Shown here: positions 26,169 to 35,631 of the stretch, one piece after another
Numbering within the stretch: the first letter of the stretch is position 1
Layout of the letters: the number at the start of each line of letters is the position of its first letter
NCBI GenBank assembly: GCA_965657545.1
Contig: CBFHOG010000006.1
Location: forward strand, 27,807 to 91,806
Origin: UBA7446 sp965657545
Lineage (GTDB): Bacteria; Bacteroidota; Bacteroidia; Flavobacteriales; Flavobacteriaceae
Direction: 5' to 3'
Length of the DNA stretch: 64,000 bases
The notes under the pieces: generated by a model
Told to the model about the DNA's origin: nothing
The model's database searches: none
What the model saw: only the letters and a program-made list of their open reading frames with translations
Translations under genes and position numbers: made by a program

Positions 26169-29100
26169 TTAAGTATTTCTAACCTTTACTTGGTACATTA
26201 CATTGGGCTCGGTACCTACACTTTCTAAAAGGTGGTACATACGTTCGTCTTCTTTAAGGTGCTTCACTTTACTTTCCTTATCGTTGATATCGCCAAAGGC
26301 AAGTGCTCCAGTACCACAGGCGTTAGAGCAAGCAGTTTGGAATTCGCCGTCTTTAATTTCACGTCCTTCAAGTTTTGCGTCAAGAATTGTTTTTTGTGTC
26401 ATTTGAATACACAACGAACATTTTTCCATCACACCTCTAGAGCGCACCACCACATCTGGATTTAATACCATACGGCCTAGATCATCGTTCATGTGGTAAT
26501 CAAATTCATCGTTCTTATTGTACAAGAACCAGTTAAAGCGACGTACTTTATAAGGACAGTTATTTGCACAATAACGCGTTCCTACACAACGGTTATATGC
26601 CATGTGATTTTGTCCTTGGCGTCCGTGTGAACTTGCCGCAACAGGACAAACTGTTTCACAAGGTGCATGATTACAGTGTTGACACATGACAGGTTGGAAG
26701 GTTACCTGCGGATTTGCAGATGGGTCTTCCATTTTACCAAATGTAGAAAGCGATTCGCCTAAACCACTGATGTTGTCAACCTTTTCTAAGTCTGCTTCAA
26801 ACGTTTCTTCAGATGAGTAGTAACGGTCAATACGTAACCAGTGCATATCACGGGACTTGCGAATTTCACGTTTTCCTACAACAGGAACATTATTTTCGGC
26901 ATGGCACGCTATCACACAAGCACCACAACCTGTACACGCATTCAAATCAATAGACAGGTTAAAATGATGCCCAATAGAGCGATCAAACGCTTGCCACATA
27001 TCTGCATCTTTCGAAGTAACATCTATTTCTTCATGGTCGCGAGACACTTGCGTCATGGCGTTCCAGTGCTTGGCGTCTTTGGTGTTGAAAATTTCAAGTG
27101 TAGTCTCACGAACAATTTCGCCTCTACCCATTAACGTATTTTGCAACTGCGTACAGGCAAATTCGTGCATACCGTCAACCGCCACAACCTTAACCGTTTG
27201 TACAGGACTAAAATTCTGATACAATGGATATGCATTAGCTCCTACTTGCATTTCGGACTTCATACCCGCCGTTTTTCCGTATCCCAATGCCAAACCAACG
27301 GTTCCTTTTGCTTGTCCTGGTTGTATAAGCACAGGGGCCTTTACGGTTGTTCCGTTAAGCGAAATTTCAACAATGCTTCCATCAAGAGCACCATCTGACT
27401 GATTGATATTTTTTAGACCTAGTGCCTCAGCATCTGCTTTGGATACTGTGAGGTAATTGTCCCACGTGACACGCGTTATTGGATCTGGAAATTCTTGTAA
27501 CCAAGGATTGTTGGCTTGTTGTCCATCACCAATCCCTGTTTTGGTATATAAATGTAATTCTAAGCCACTCTTTGCTTTTGCACGTGCCAATCGTTGCACA
27601 AGTGCATCAACATTGTCGTTATATCGTAATTTATCTGTTTGGTTTGATACAAAGTATCCATCGTGGAGGGCTTCACTAAATGAAGCACCGCTCAATATAT
27701 TTGAAGACCAATATGATTTTATTGCTTCGTCATAAGATTGGTTGCTCCCACTTAAAGACAACAATACGTCTTGAAATTGTTTGGTATTAAATAACGTACG
27801 AATGGTTGGTTGCGTAAGCGCAAAATGACCCGTTTTCATCTCTACATCTCCCCAAGACTCTAGATAGTGTGGCGTAGCAGCAACCCACTGACTGTGAATG
27901 GCTGTTTCGTCATTCTTCATACTAAAGGCAACCGATAACTTGGCTTTTTTGAGGCCAGAAACAAATGCCGTTGCATTGGGTAGCGTGTATGCAGGGTTTA
28001 CACCTGCCATAATTACACCACCGATTTTTCCAGCGTTTAAATCGTTTACAAGTTGGGTCATAACACTTGCGTCGCCTTGACGCAATGCTGTGTTATGCTG
28101 CACATCGATTACTGAGGAACCCAAAACGTTGTTAATGGCTAAAGCAGCACGTTGTGCATCTTCATTCTGAAGACCTGTGACTACAATCGCCCCACTACCA
28201 GCAGCTTTTAACTCGGCAACAATTGCCGTTACTTTTTTCTTTAACTCCGCCTTTAAAGGAGTTGGGTAAGATTGATTGGTTAATGCACCATAAATTGACG
28301 CAAGAACAAATTGTTGCTCTACAGCAGAAGTTGGAATTCGGTAATCGGCATTGGCACCAGACAAAGTCATATTAGCCTCAAACTGATAATGCTTTGACAT
28401 TTTGGCTTTTCCCTTTTTGCCTTTTGGCACACGCGTTTTCGCATAACCCGACTCAAAGCCTCCACCTTGCCAATCTCCTAAAAAGTCTGCGCCAATAGAA
28501 ACGATACAGCTTGACTTACTAAAATCATAGCTTGGAAGCGCACGTTTGCCGTATGCTTGCTCAAAAGCATTAAGCGCCGCTGTTTCAGAAACAGCATCGT
28601 AAGCATAGTGGGTTACGTTTGGAAACTTCGCTTGAAAATCACGTACAATTTTAGATGTAGTTGGGCTTGCAAGTGATGGTGTAATTAGCGCAACAGGCGA
28701 TTTTTCGTCTGCCAACTGAGCTAACTGTTCTTGAACGCTAGCCTCTAAAGTTTCCCAACTAACATCAACCCCTGCTTGTGTTGGACCTTGCACGCGCATG
28801 CTATCATATAAAGATAAAACCGACGCGTGAACGCGGGCATTTGCAATATTATTTACAGGTGCATCAGTGTTATTTTCAACTTTAATTGGTCGGCCCTCAC
28901 GCGTTTTGATAAGCACGCTTGCCGTGTCAAAACCATCAACTATAGTAGTTGCATAATAATTTGCTATTCCTGGGATGATTTGTTCTGGCTGAACAACGTA
29001 TGGAATAGATGTATTTACAGGGCCTTCACAGGCAGCCAAAGTGGCGGCAGCTGTACTAAAGCCCATGTACTTTAAAAAGTCACGACGTGAAGTATCACTT

Positions 29101-29234
29101 TCTGGAAGTTCGGTCGATCCCAGAATATCTTCAGGAAGTTTTTGTGCAAACTCTTTTTGGCTAAGTTCGTCCACCAAGGTGGATTTCTCATTTAGCTCAA
29201 CTTCGCTTTTCCAGTATTTCTTTTGGTTGGGCAT
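26169..29234 (-). CDS. actB: alternative complex III subunit ActB, iron-sulfur protein with molybdopterin-oxidoreductase-like domain
   Basis: A 1021-aa protein. The N-terminus carries a Tat motif (SRRDFLKYMGFS, Arg50-Arg51) ending in AAC at residue 69, a possible Tat-lipoprotein site. A catalytically empty molybdopterin-oxidoreductase-like domain spans about 80-700. The C-terminal ferredoxin-like domain has four cysteine clusters: CTGCGACVIACHAENN, CQHCNHAPCETVCPVAA, CVGTRYCANNCPY and CSLCIQ with CSNACGTGAL. It passes electrons from the quinol site to the hemes of ActA and ActE. It lies 10 bases after actA. Confidence 0.95.
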   Translation of the reverse strand: MPNQKKYWKSEVELNEKSTLVDELSQKEFAQKLPEDILGSTELPESDTSRRDFLKYMGFSTAAATLAACEGPVNTSIPYVVQPEQIIPGIANYYATTIVDGFDTASVLIKTREGRPIKVENNTDAPVNNIANARVHASVLSLYDSMRVQGPTQAGVDVSWETLEASVQEQLAQLADEKSPVALITPSLASPTTSKIVRDFQAKFPNVTHYAYDAVSETAALNAFEQAYGKRALPSYDFSKSSCIVSIGADFLGDWQGGGFESGYAKTRVPKGKKGKAKMSKHYQFEANMTLSGANADYRIPTSAVEQQFVLASIYGALTNQSYPTPLKAELKKKVTAIVAELKAAGSGAIVVTGLQNEDAQRAALAINNVLGSSVIDVQHNTALRQGDASVMTQLVNDLNAGKIGGVIMAGVNPAYTLPNATAFVSGLKKAKLSVAFSMKNDETAIHSQWVAATPHYLESWGDVEMKTGHFALTQPTIRTLFNTKQFQDVLLSLSGSNQSYDEAIKSYWSSNILSGASFSEALHDGYFVSNQTDKLRYNDNVDALVQRLARAKAKSGLELHLYTKTGIGDGQQANNPWLQEFPDPITRVTWDNYLTVSKADAEALGLKNINQSDGALDGSIVEISLNGTTVKAPVLIQPGQAKGTVGLALGYGKTAGMKSEMQVGANAYPLYQNFSPVQTVKVVAVDGMHEFACTQLQNTLMGRGEIVRETTLEIFNTKDAKHWNAMTQVSRDHEEIDVTSKDADMWQAFDRSIGHHFNLSIDLNACTGCGACVIACHAENNVPVVGKREIRKSRDMHWLRIDRYYSSEETFEADLEKVDNISGLGESLSTFGKMEDPSANPQVTFQPVMCQHCNHAPCETVCPVAASSHGRQGQNHMAYNRCVGTRYCANNCPYKVRRFNWFLYNKNDEFDYHMNDDLGRMVLNPDVVVRSRGVMEKCSLCIQMTQKTILDAKLEGREIKDGEFQTACSNACGTGALAFGDINDKESKVKHLKEDERMYHLLESVGTEPNVMYQVKVRNT

Positions 29235-29244
29235 ATGCTAGTTC

Positions 29245-30510
29245 TTAATAGTGACACTTACCGCATTCTAATCCTCCCATTTGGGCTGCGGTGAGTTTTT
29301 CTACTCCGTATTTTTTAGATAGTTCCTCATGAATTTTAGTGTAATATGCATTGTCCTTGATATTCACATTTGTCTCACGGTGACAATTAATACACCAACC
29401 CATAGTCAAAGAAGAATGCTGATACATAATTTCCATTTCCTCAACGGGACCGTGGCATTTTTGACAATCAACACCTGCAACCGAAACGTGCTGTGCGTGG
29501 TTAAAATAGACAAAATCTGGAAGGTTGTGAATACGGACCCACTTGACAGGTTGTGTATCCCCTGTATAACTTTGCGTATTTTCGTCCCAACCCACTGCTT
29601 TGTAAAGCTTTTTGATTTCGTTGGTGTAAAATTCTTTGGTGTAACCTTTTTCTAAGTCTTCTTCTCCGTTATACTCAGCAATATTCATGTGGCAATTCAT
29701 ACACACATTTAAAGAAGGAATTCCAGAATGCTTAGAAACGCGCGCCGAAGAGTGACAGTACTTACACTCAATTTGGTTGGCACCAGCGTGTATTTTGTGC
29801 GAGTAGTGTATTGGCTGAATAGGCATATATCCTTGATCAATCCCTACTTGCATTAAATAACTATACCCGACATAAGCACTTGAAAGCAATAAAAATACTA
29901 CAGTTACAAACACCAAAAATGGATTCTGTGCATAGGCTTTCCAAAGCGGTGTGCGCTTGGGTTTTTCTTGTTTTATAACTTCAATTCCATTTACAGCAGC
30001 AATTTGCTTAAGCGTTTTGGTAACTAAAAATAGCATGACTACAAGTGCCGCAAGTACCAGAACGAGTACACCTAAAATAAGGTCATTACTCAAACTACTT
30101 TCAGTTTGCGCAACAGCAGCAACGGGTTGCGCAGCGGCAGCCGTTGCGGGTGGCGTGTAATCAGTGTACGCCAAAATGTTATCAATATCTTCGTTAGATA
30201 GTTGTGGAAACGAGGTCATTACAGAACCGTTGTACTCCTCATAAATAGCAACTGCTTGTGCGTCGCCAGACTTAACCATTGCCGTAGAATTCTTAATCCA
30301 ACTGTAAAGCCATTCTTTGTCATACTTAGCACTAACGCCAGCAAGCGCAGGGCCTACAGCACGTTTGTTTAGTTTATGACATGCAGCACAGTTCGCATTA
30401 AATAATGCTTTACCCTTTTGAACGTCGGGTTCTTGTGCAGCAACAACAAAGCTGAAACAGAAAGAGAGAATCAGTAACGGAAGGTGAGCCAGAAAGCTGT
30501 CCTTGTGCAT
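29245..30510 (-). CDS. actA: alternative complex III subunit ActA, multiheme cytochrome c with N-terminal mono-heme domain
   Basis: A 421-aa protein with a signal peptide and six heme c motifs. The first, CAACH at residues 41-45, belongs to a class I cytochrome c domain. A membrane helix (about 143-165) follows, then five motifs of the pentaheme domain: CKYCH, CMNCH, CQKCH, CINCH and CGKCH at the extreme C-terminus. The core ActA is pentaheme; here an extra monoheme domain is fused in front, which could hand electrons on to the oxidase. It is the first gene of the 11-kb operon ending at 19391. Confidence 0.95.
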   Translation of the reverse strand: MHKDSFLAHLPLLILSFCFSFVVAAQEPDVQKGKALFNANCAACHKLNKRAVGPALAGVSAKYDKEWLYSWIKNSTAMVKSGDAQAVAIYEEYNGSVMTSFPQLSNEDIDNILAYTDYTPPATAAAAQPVAAVAQTESSLSNDLILGVLVLVLAALVVMLFLVTKTLKQIAAVNGIEVIKQEKPKRTPLWKAYAQNPFLVFVTVVFLLLSSAYVGYSYLMQVGIDQGYMPIQPIHYSHKIHAGANQIECKYCHSSARVSKHSGIPSLNVCMNCHMNIAEYNGEEDLEKGYTKEFYTNEIKKLYKAVGWDENTQSYTGDTQPVKWVRIHNLPDFVYFNHAQHVSVAGVDCQKCHGPVEEMEIMYQHSSLTMGWCINCHRETNVNIKDNAYYTKIHEELSKKYGVEKLTAAQMGGLECGKCHY

Positions 30511-30555
30511 AGGTGGTTAGTTGTTGATATAATTCAATTCCTTTGAATTAGACAG

Positions 30556-30563
30556 CAAAATTA
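30556..30563 (-). promoter_or_regulatory. candidate -7 box of the act-cox operon
   Basis: TAATTTTG on the minus strand matches TAnnTTTG and lies 45 bases before the actA ATG, in the 214-bp gap between actA and the divergent SPOR gene. The nearest TTG on that strand is 26 bases away, longer than usual, so only the -7 part is supported. Confidence 0.4.
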
Positions 30564-30709
30564 CGACACAGACCCCATTTTAAAAACATCAACACGCTTA
30601 AAGATATAATTTATACTTTGTCTAAATAATAAAGTAACTTATTGAAGTTCAATTATTTATAAAAAACATGTTTAGGTTGTTTTTAACAAAAATTAATGAA
30701 ATAATCGTG

Positions 30710-30717
30710 TATTTTTG
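30710..30717 (+). promoter_or_regulatory. -7 box of the SPOR-domain gene
   Basis: TATTTTTG matches TAnnTTTG and ends 7 bases before the ATG at 30725, which implies a very short or absent 5' leader. No TTG at a standard distance. Confidence 0.4.
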
Positions 30718-30724
30718 TGTCCAT

Positions 30725-31108
30725 ATGAAACGCCGCAAAATACATTTCAACCATTTGATTGTATGTACACTATGTGCTTTGAGCACAATCGTAGTTGCAC
30801 AAGAAGCAAAAACCATTTTGAATGCCCCGGAAAAGCTTGATTCTCTTTTGACTAAAAAAATAAATTTAGACCGAGAGGTGTCAGAAAAAAAGCTGTTTAC
30901 AATCCAAGTGTTTTACGGAAATTTTGAAGCCACTACAGCTGTTCTAGAAGCTTTTGAGGCACAATATCCTGAGTTACCTGCAAAGCTTGTGTTTGAAACA
31001 CCAAACTATAAAATAAGAGCAGGAAATTTTGCTACGGAACGCGAAGCATTAGAAGTTTTGACGCAAATAAAAGCACGATTTAAAGCTGCTTTTGTGTTAA
31101 AGCCCTAG
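30725..31108 (+). CDS. SPOR domain-containing exported protein
   Basis: A 127-aa protein with a signal peptide (basic MKRRKIHFNH, hydrophobic core, cleavage probably after VVAQ) and a single SPOR domain over about residues 53-127 (FTIQVFYGNFEATTAVLEAF; YKIRAGNFATEREALEVL). SPOR domains bind glycan strands stripped of peptide stems at division sites. I start at 30725, because the -7 box at 30710 would lie inside the coding region of the longer frame from 30668. It converges on infB with 2 bases between the stops. Confidence 0.85.
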   Translation: MKRRKIHFNHLIVCTLCALSTIVVAQEAKTILNAPEKLDSLLTKKINLDREVSEKKLFTIQVFYGNFEATTAVLEAFEAQYPELPAKLVFETPNYKIRAGNFATEREALEVLTQIKARFKAAFVLKP

Positions 31109-31110
31109 CC

Positions 31111-33783
31111 TTATTTCAGCTTTTTCTTAACAGCAACTTCTTGGTAACCTTCAACAACATCACCCTCTTTGATGTCATTGAATCCTTTGATTTGCAATCC
31201 ACAATCATAGCCTTTGCTCACTTCCTTAACATCGTCTTTAAAACGTTTTAAAGACTCCAAAGATCCAGTATGGATTACCACGCCCTCACGAATAATACGA
31301 ACACCTGAATTACGGAGAATTTTTCCGTCGGTTACCATACAACCTGCAATGGTTCCAATTTTTGAGATTTTAAATGTCTCACGGATTTCTGCATTTCCTG
31401 TAATTTCTTCTTTAAATTCAGGCGAAAGCATGCCTTCCATAGCATCTTTAAGATCGTTTATGGCATCGTAAATAATGGAATAGCTTCGAATATCGATTTC
31501 CTCTTTTTCTGCCAATTGACGTGCCGTTCCCATGGGGCGCACATTAAATCCAATCACAATGGCATCAGATGCCGATGCTAGAAGTACATCCGATTCCGTA
31601 ATCGCACCCACACCTTTGTGGATGATATTTACTTGTATTTCTTCTGTTGAAAGCTTTTGGAATGAGTCTGTCAATGCTTCAACGGAACCATCTACATCAC
31701 CTTTTAGTATGATGTTGAGTTCTTTAAAGTCACCTAAAGCAATACGACGTCCAATTTCGTCAAGTGTAATGTGACGTTGCGTTCTCACCGATTGCTCACG
31801 AACAAGTTGGGTTCGTTTTGCAGCAATTTGCTTTGCTTCGCGTTCGTCTGTGTATATATTAAATCGGTCCCCTGCTTGTGGCGCACCATCAAGCCCAAGA
31901 ATAGAAACAGGTGTTGATGGTCCAGCTTGGACAACCTCACGTCCATGCTCGTCTTGCATGGCACGTACCTTTCCGCTGTGGCGTCCTGCCAAAATATAAT
32001 CGCCGATTTTTAGTGTTCCAGCTTGTACCAAAATGGTAGAAACATAACCACGACCTTTATCCAAAAAGGCTTCTACTACAGTACCTTGTGCAGCCCTATC
32101 AGGATTGGCCTTTAATTCTAATAACTCTGCTTCAAGCAATACTTTTTCTAAAAGTTCTTCAACGCCTTGACCAGTTTTTGCAGAAATATCGTGAGATTGA
32201 ATTTTGCCTCCCCAGTCTTCTACCAATAAATTCATTCCTGCTAAACTTTCCTTTATTTTATCCGGATTTGCCGTAGGTAAATCCACTTTATTAATAGCAA
32301 AAACAATAGGTACGGATGCCGCTTGCGCATGGCTAATGGCTTCTTTTGTTTGTGGCTTGATGTCATCATCAGCAGCTACAACGATAATTACTAAATCGGT
32401 GACCTGAGTTCCTCTGGCACGCATTGCGGTAAAGGCTTCGTGACCAGGTGTGTCTAAAAACGCAATTTTCTGATCGTCTTTTAGAGAAACGCTGTACGCT
32501 CCAATGTGCTGGGTGATTCCACCAGACTCACCTTCAATTACATTGGCGTTTCGCACATAATCCAACAAAGATGTTTTTCCATGGTCAACATGACCCATAA
32601 CAGTAACAATCGGCGCGCGAGGTTTTAAATCTTCTGGTTTGTCTTCAATTTCCTCAACGGCTTCTTCAATATCGGAGGTAACAAACTCCACCTCATAGCC
32701 AAATTCTTCAGCAACCACTGAAAGGGTTTCGGCATCTAAACGTTGATTCATAGTAACCATAATTCCAAGTGTCATACACGCAGAAATAATTTGTGTTGAG
32801 CTCACATCCATCATGGTCGCTACTTCGCCAACCGTAACAAATTCGGTTACTTTTAAAATTTTATTTTCCGCTTCCTGTAGCGCTTCTTCTTCTTCTGATT
32901 TTTGACGGTGAGAATCTCTTTTTTCTCGGCGGTATTTTGCTCCTTTAGACTTTGTGGTTTTACCTTGAAGTTTCTCTAAGGTTTCACGTATTTGCTTTTG
33001 GATTTCTTCTTCTGTTGGTTCTTCTTTTTGAACCGCAGGACGCTGTTGTTTTTGACCGCCTCTACTTTGCGAAGGTTTACGGTTACCTGGGCCTGTGTCT
33101 TTGGTTATACGCTTTCTTCGGCGCTTATTTCCTTCACCATCGGCAGGCTTTTTAGGTGCGGGTTTTTTAAACTGTGAAAGGTCAATTTTTTGACCTGTAG
33201 ATTTTAATCCGCTTAACTTTTTATATTGTGTTTCTATTTTACCGCTGGGGGTCTCAGAAGTATCTTCTTTTGTAGCGGACACTTTTTCAACAACAGGTTC
33301 CGCTTCTTTTTTCTTCTCAACTTTCGGAGCTGCAGCTGGGGCTGGAGCGGGATCTGGAGCCGGAGCAGGCTTTGGAGCCTCTTCTTTTTTAGGAGCAGGT
33401 TTTGGGTTTAAATCAATTTTACCCACTGTTTTTAAGCCGCCCAGTTTACTTTGTGCGCGAACTACTGTGTCGGGTTTGGGCGCTGGGGATTTTGGTGGAG
33501 CAACCTTTTGAGGTTGCTCTTGTTCAATTTCTTTTTGAGTTTGCTCTCTTATGGCTTCTTTTTCTTTGCGCTTTTCTTCAAAAACCTCATGAGAAGCTTC
33601 CTTTTTAGAGCGATCCGTTTGGAACGCATCTAAAAGAAGTTCATACTCCTGCTGCGAAATTTTGGTTGTGGGTCGTGCCTCTACCTGAAACCCCTTTTCA
33701 GCAAGGTGCTCCACCGCACGATCCAACGAGATGTTTAACTCGCGGAGTACTTTGTTTATTCGAATTGTTTTTAAATCAGCCAT
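31111..33783 (-). CDS. infB: translation initiation factor IF-2
   Basis: An 890-aa GTPase that loads initiator tRNA on the ribosome. The N-terminus (MADLKTIRINKVLRELNISL) is the IF2_N motif; a long Pro/Lys/Glu-rich linker follows to about residue 310. The G domain starts near 397 with GHVDHGKTSLLD, then DTPGHEAFTAMRARG and NKVDLP; the C-terminal IF-2 domains end at KKKLK. The start is ATG 33783. It is the third gene of rimP-nusA-infB. Confidence 0.96.
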   Translation of the reverse strand: MADLKTIRINKVLRELNISLDRAVEHLAEKGFQVEARPTTKISQQEYELLLDAFQTDRSKKEASHEVFEEKRKEKEAIREQTQKEIEQEQPQKVAPPKSPAPKPDTVVRAQSKLGGLKTVGKIDLNPKPAPKKEEAPKPAPAPDPAPAPAAAPKVEKKKEAEPVVEKVSATKEDTSETPSGKIETQYKKLSGLKSTGQKIDLSQFKKPAPKKPADGEGNKRRRKRITKDTGPGNRKPSQSRGGQKQQRPAVQKEEPTEEEIQKQIRETLEKLQGKTTKSKGAKYRREKRDSHRQKSEEEEALQEAENKILKVTEFVTVGEVATMMDVSSTQIISACMTLGIMVTMNQRLDAETLSVVAEEFGYEVEFVTSDIEEAVEEIEDKPEDLKPRAPIVTVMGHVDHGKTSLLDYVRNANVIEGESGGITQHIGAYSVSLKDDQKIAFLDTPGHEAFTAMRARGTQVTDLVIIVVAADDDIKPQTKEAISHAQAASVPIVFAINKVDLPTANPDKIKESLAGMNLLVEDWGGKIQSHDISAKTGQGVEELLEKVLLEAELLELKANPDRAAQGTVVEAFLDKGRGYVSTILVQAGTLKIGDYILAGRHSGKVRAMQDEHGREVVQAGPSTPVSILGLDGAPQAGDRFNIYTDEREAKQIAAKRTQLVREQSVRTQRHITLDEIGRRIALGDFKELNIILKGDVDGSVEALTDSFQKLSTEEIQVNIIHKGVGAITESDVLLASASDAIVIGFNVRPMGTARQLAEKEEIDIRSYSIIYDAINDLKDAMEGMLSPEFKEEITGNAEIRETFKISKIGTIAGCMVTDGKILRNSGVRIIREGVVIHTGSLESLKRFKDDVKEVSKGYDCGLQIKGFNDIKEGDVVEGYQEVAVKKKLK

Positions 33784-33820
33784 AAAATGTTTGTGCACTC
33801 AAAATTAAAAAAATGTGCGG

Positions 33821-35056
33821 TTATTCATTAGAGAATTCTGCGTTTAGCACTTTTCGCACATCTTGAATGGTTTCTTCCTCCAAGTCGGTGCGTTTTACCA
33901 AGTCCTCTACATCTTGTTCCAACACGCTTTTTGCAGTATCTAATCCTGCTTTTTTAAATTCTTCTATAATCCATGCTTCGATTTCGTCAGAGAATTCTGT
34001 AAGCTCTACATCTTCCTCCATGCCCTCACGATACACATCAATTTCGTAACCGGTCAGTTGCCCAGCAAGTCGGATGTTAAATCCACCACGACCAATCGCT
34101 TTTGACACCTCACTAGGATCCATCATTACCTCAACGCGCTTGTTTTCTTCGTCTATTTTTAAAGAAGCGACTTTAGCTGGACTAAGAGCCCTTGTAATCA
34201 ATAACTGCGTATTGTTGGTGTAATTGATAACGTCAATATTTTCGTTTCCTAATTCCCGCACTATGCCGTGAATACGTGATCCCTTCATTCCCACACAAGC
34301 GCCCACTGGGTCAATGCGGTCATCATAAGAGTCAACCGCTACTTTTGCTTTTTCACCTGGAACACGAACGGCTTTTTTAATGGTAATTAATCCATCAAAT
34401 ACTTCTGGAATTTCTTGCTCAAAGAGTTTTTCCAAAAACTTAGGAGATGTTCTTGACATGACGATACTTGGCTTGGTGCCTTTGAGCTCTACGCTTTCAA
34501 TAATCCCGCGAACATTGTCTCCCTTACGGTAAAAATCAGATGGGATTTGGCGGTCTTTAGGTAAGATAATTTCATTGCCTTCATCGTCTAATAAAATGAC
34601 AACGCGATTGCGAATATGATGTACCTCTGCGGTATAAATCTCGCCTACCAAATCAATAAATTGTTTGTAAATAATGGTGTTGTCATATTCGTGAATACGC
34701 GCTACCAAGTTTTGCCTTAACGACAATACCATACGACGACCCAAGTCTGCCAATTTCACTTCCTCAGAAACGTCCTCGCCAACCTCAAAATCGGGTTCAA
34801 TCTTACGCGCTTCAGAAAGTTCAATTTCTTCGTTTGGGTCCTCTACTTCGCCGTCTTCTACTACAATACGGTTACGCCAAATTTCCAAATCTCCCTTGTC
34901 TGGATTGATAATGATATCGAAGTTGTCGTCGGTCCCGTATTTTTTCTTTAGTGTGGTACGAAATACTTCTTCCAAAATGGACATGAGCGTTACACGGTCG
35001 ATGAATTTTTCATCCTTGAATTCCGAGAAAGACTCTATAAGTGCCAGATTTTCCAT
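33821..35056 (-). CDS. nusA: transcription termination/antitermination factor NusA
   Basis: A 411-aa protein with the N-terminal RNA polymerase-binding domain, an S1 domain (about 130-200), and KH domains with CVGMKGSRIHGIVRELGNENIDVI and AIGRGGFNIRLAGQLTGYEIDV. The C-terminal acidic repeats of proteobacterial NusA are missing, as is usual in Bacteroidota. It sits 2 bases after rimP and 37 bases before infB. Confidence 0.95.
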   Translation of the reverse strand: MENLALIESFSEFKDEKFIDRVTLMSILEEVFRTTLKKKYGTDDNFDIIINPDKGDLEIWRNRIVVEDGEVEDPNEEIELSEARKIEPDFEVGEDVSEEVKLADLGRRMVLSLRQNLVARIHEYDNTIIYKQFIDLVGEIYTAEVHHIRNRVVILLDDEGNEIILPKDRQIPSDFYRKGDNVRGIIESVELKGTKPSIVMSRTSPKFLEKLFEQEIPEVFDGLITIKKAVRVPGEKAKVAVDSYDDRIDPVGACVGMKGSRIHGIVRELGNENIDVINYTNNTQLLITRALSPAKVASLKIDEENKRVEVMMDPSEVSKAIGRGGFNIRLAGQLTGYEIDVYREGMEEDVELTEFSDEIEAWIIEEFKKAGLDTAKSVLEQDVEDLVKRTDLEEETIQDVRKVLNAEFSNE

Positions 35057-35058
35057 GT

Positions 35059-35532
35059 TTACTTATTGAATTGAATTTGAACAGTTGCTTTTTTAATATC
35101 TGTAAAGGGAACATCGGCTTCTTTGGTTACCGTATGTTTTCCTTTTCCAATAGGTTTAGGTTCACGCGCTTTCCACTGCAGCGTTATGCCTTCTTTGTTT
35201 GTCGTGGTCAAGGTTCCTTTTATGTTTTGGTCATCATTGGTTACGATGGCCAAAATACGCCCTACATGCTTGTTGTATTGACGTGGAATGGTGAGCGGCG
35301 AAGCCGCACCAGCCGTACCTACCTCAAGCGAAAAATCGTGTTCTTCACGATCCAAATTATGCTCGATATGGCGACTTACTTGCATGCATTGCTCTAGGGT
35401 AACGCCTTGGTCACCATCAAGAACCACACGAATATGTGATGCACTATCGATATGTGCATCCACCAAAAACAGCGATGGCTGTTCGGCGAGTGCTTCGTCT
35501 AGCAAATCATGTACGGTTTTCGTAAATTCCAT
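35059..35532 (-). CDS. rimP: ribosome maturation factor RimP
   Basis: A 157-aa protein needed for 30S subunit maturation. The family motifs are visible: LDGDQGVTLEQCMQVSRHIEHNLD and DFSLEVGTAGAASPLTIPRQYNKHVGRIL. It is the first gene of the rimP-nusA-infB operon. Its ATG at 35532 is preceded by an inverted repeat followed by a T run, described separately. Confidence 0.93.
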   Translation of the reverse strand: MEFTKTVHDLLDEALAEQPSLFLVDAHIDSASHIRVVLDGDQGVTLEQCMQVSRHIEHNLDREEHDFSLEVGTAGAASPLTIPRQYNKHVGRILAIVTNDDQNIKGTLTTTNKEGITLQWKAREPKPIGKGKHTVTKEADVPFTDIKKATVQIQFNK

Positions 35533-35579
35533 AAAATAAAAAAGAGGACGCTGTCCCCCTACCTCTTCCCGTTAAACGG
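35533..35579 (-). promoter_or_regulatory. structured 5' leader of rimP-nusA-infB
   Basis: On the minus strand CCGTTTAACGG (35579-35569) is followed by AAGAGG (35567-35562), then the complementary CCTCTT (35547-35542) with a T-rich run up to the ATG at 35532. The 6-bp stem plus T tract resembles an intrinsic terminator placed in the leader. A competing small stem GGAC/GTCC uses the same bases. A regulatory role is inference. Confidence 0.35.
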
Positions 35580-35581
35580 TG

Positions 35582-35589
35582 CAAATATA
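35582..35589 (-). promoter_or_regulatory. -7 box of rimP-nusA-infB
   Basis: TATATTTG on the minus strand is an exact TAnnTTTG match, 49 bases before the rimP ATG. No well-placed TTG is seen. Confidence 0.45.
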
Positions 35590-35597
35590 AGAATAAT

Positions 35598-35615
35598 ATT
35601 GGATTTTGTATATTT
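35598..35615 (+). repeat. promoter-like repeat, copy 1 (upstream of antitoxin)
   Basis: ATTGGATTTTGTATATTT, repeated with one mismatch at 36123-36140 upstream of the next small gene. Each copy ends in a TATATTT that resembles a -7 box, so the pair may be duplicated promoters. Confidence 0.5.
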
Positions 35616-35625
35616 ACATGTAAAT
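35612..35625 (+). promoter_or_regulatory. palindromic operator candidate of the toxin-antitoxin pair
   Basis: ATTTACATGTAAAT is a perfect 14-bp palindrome that overlaps the presumed -7 region (TATATTTA, 35609-35616) and ends 6 bases before the antitoxin ATG. This is where type II antitoxins bind to repress their own operon. Confidence 0.5.
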
Positions 35626-35631
35626 CCTACA

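Noticed and set aside
33800..33807. TAATTTTG box on the minus strand in the nusA-infB gap.
   Set aside because: Matches TAnnTTTG, but it lies within a tight operon and lacks a -33 element; in AT-rich spacers such matches arise by chance.
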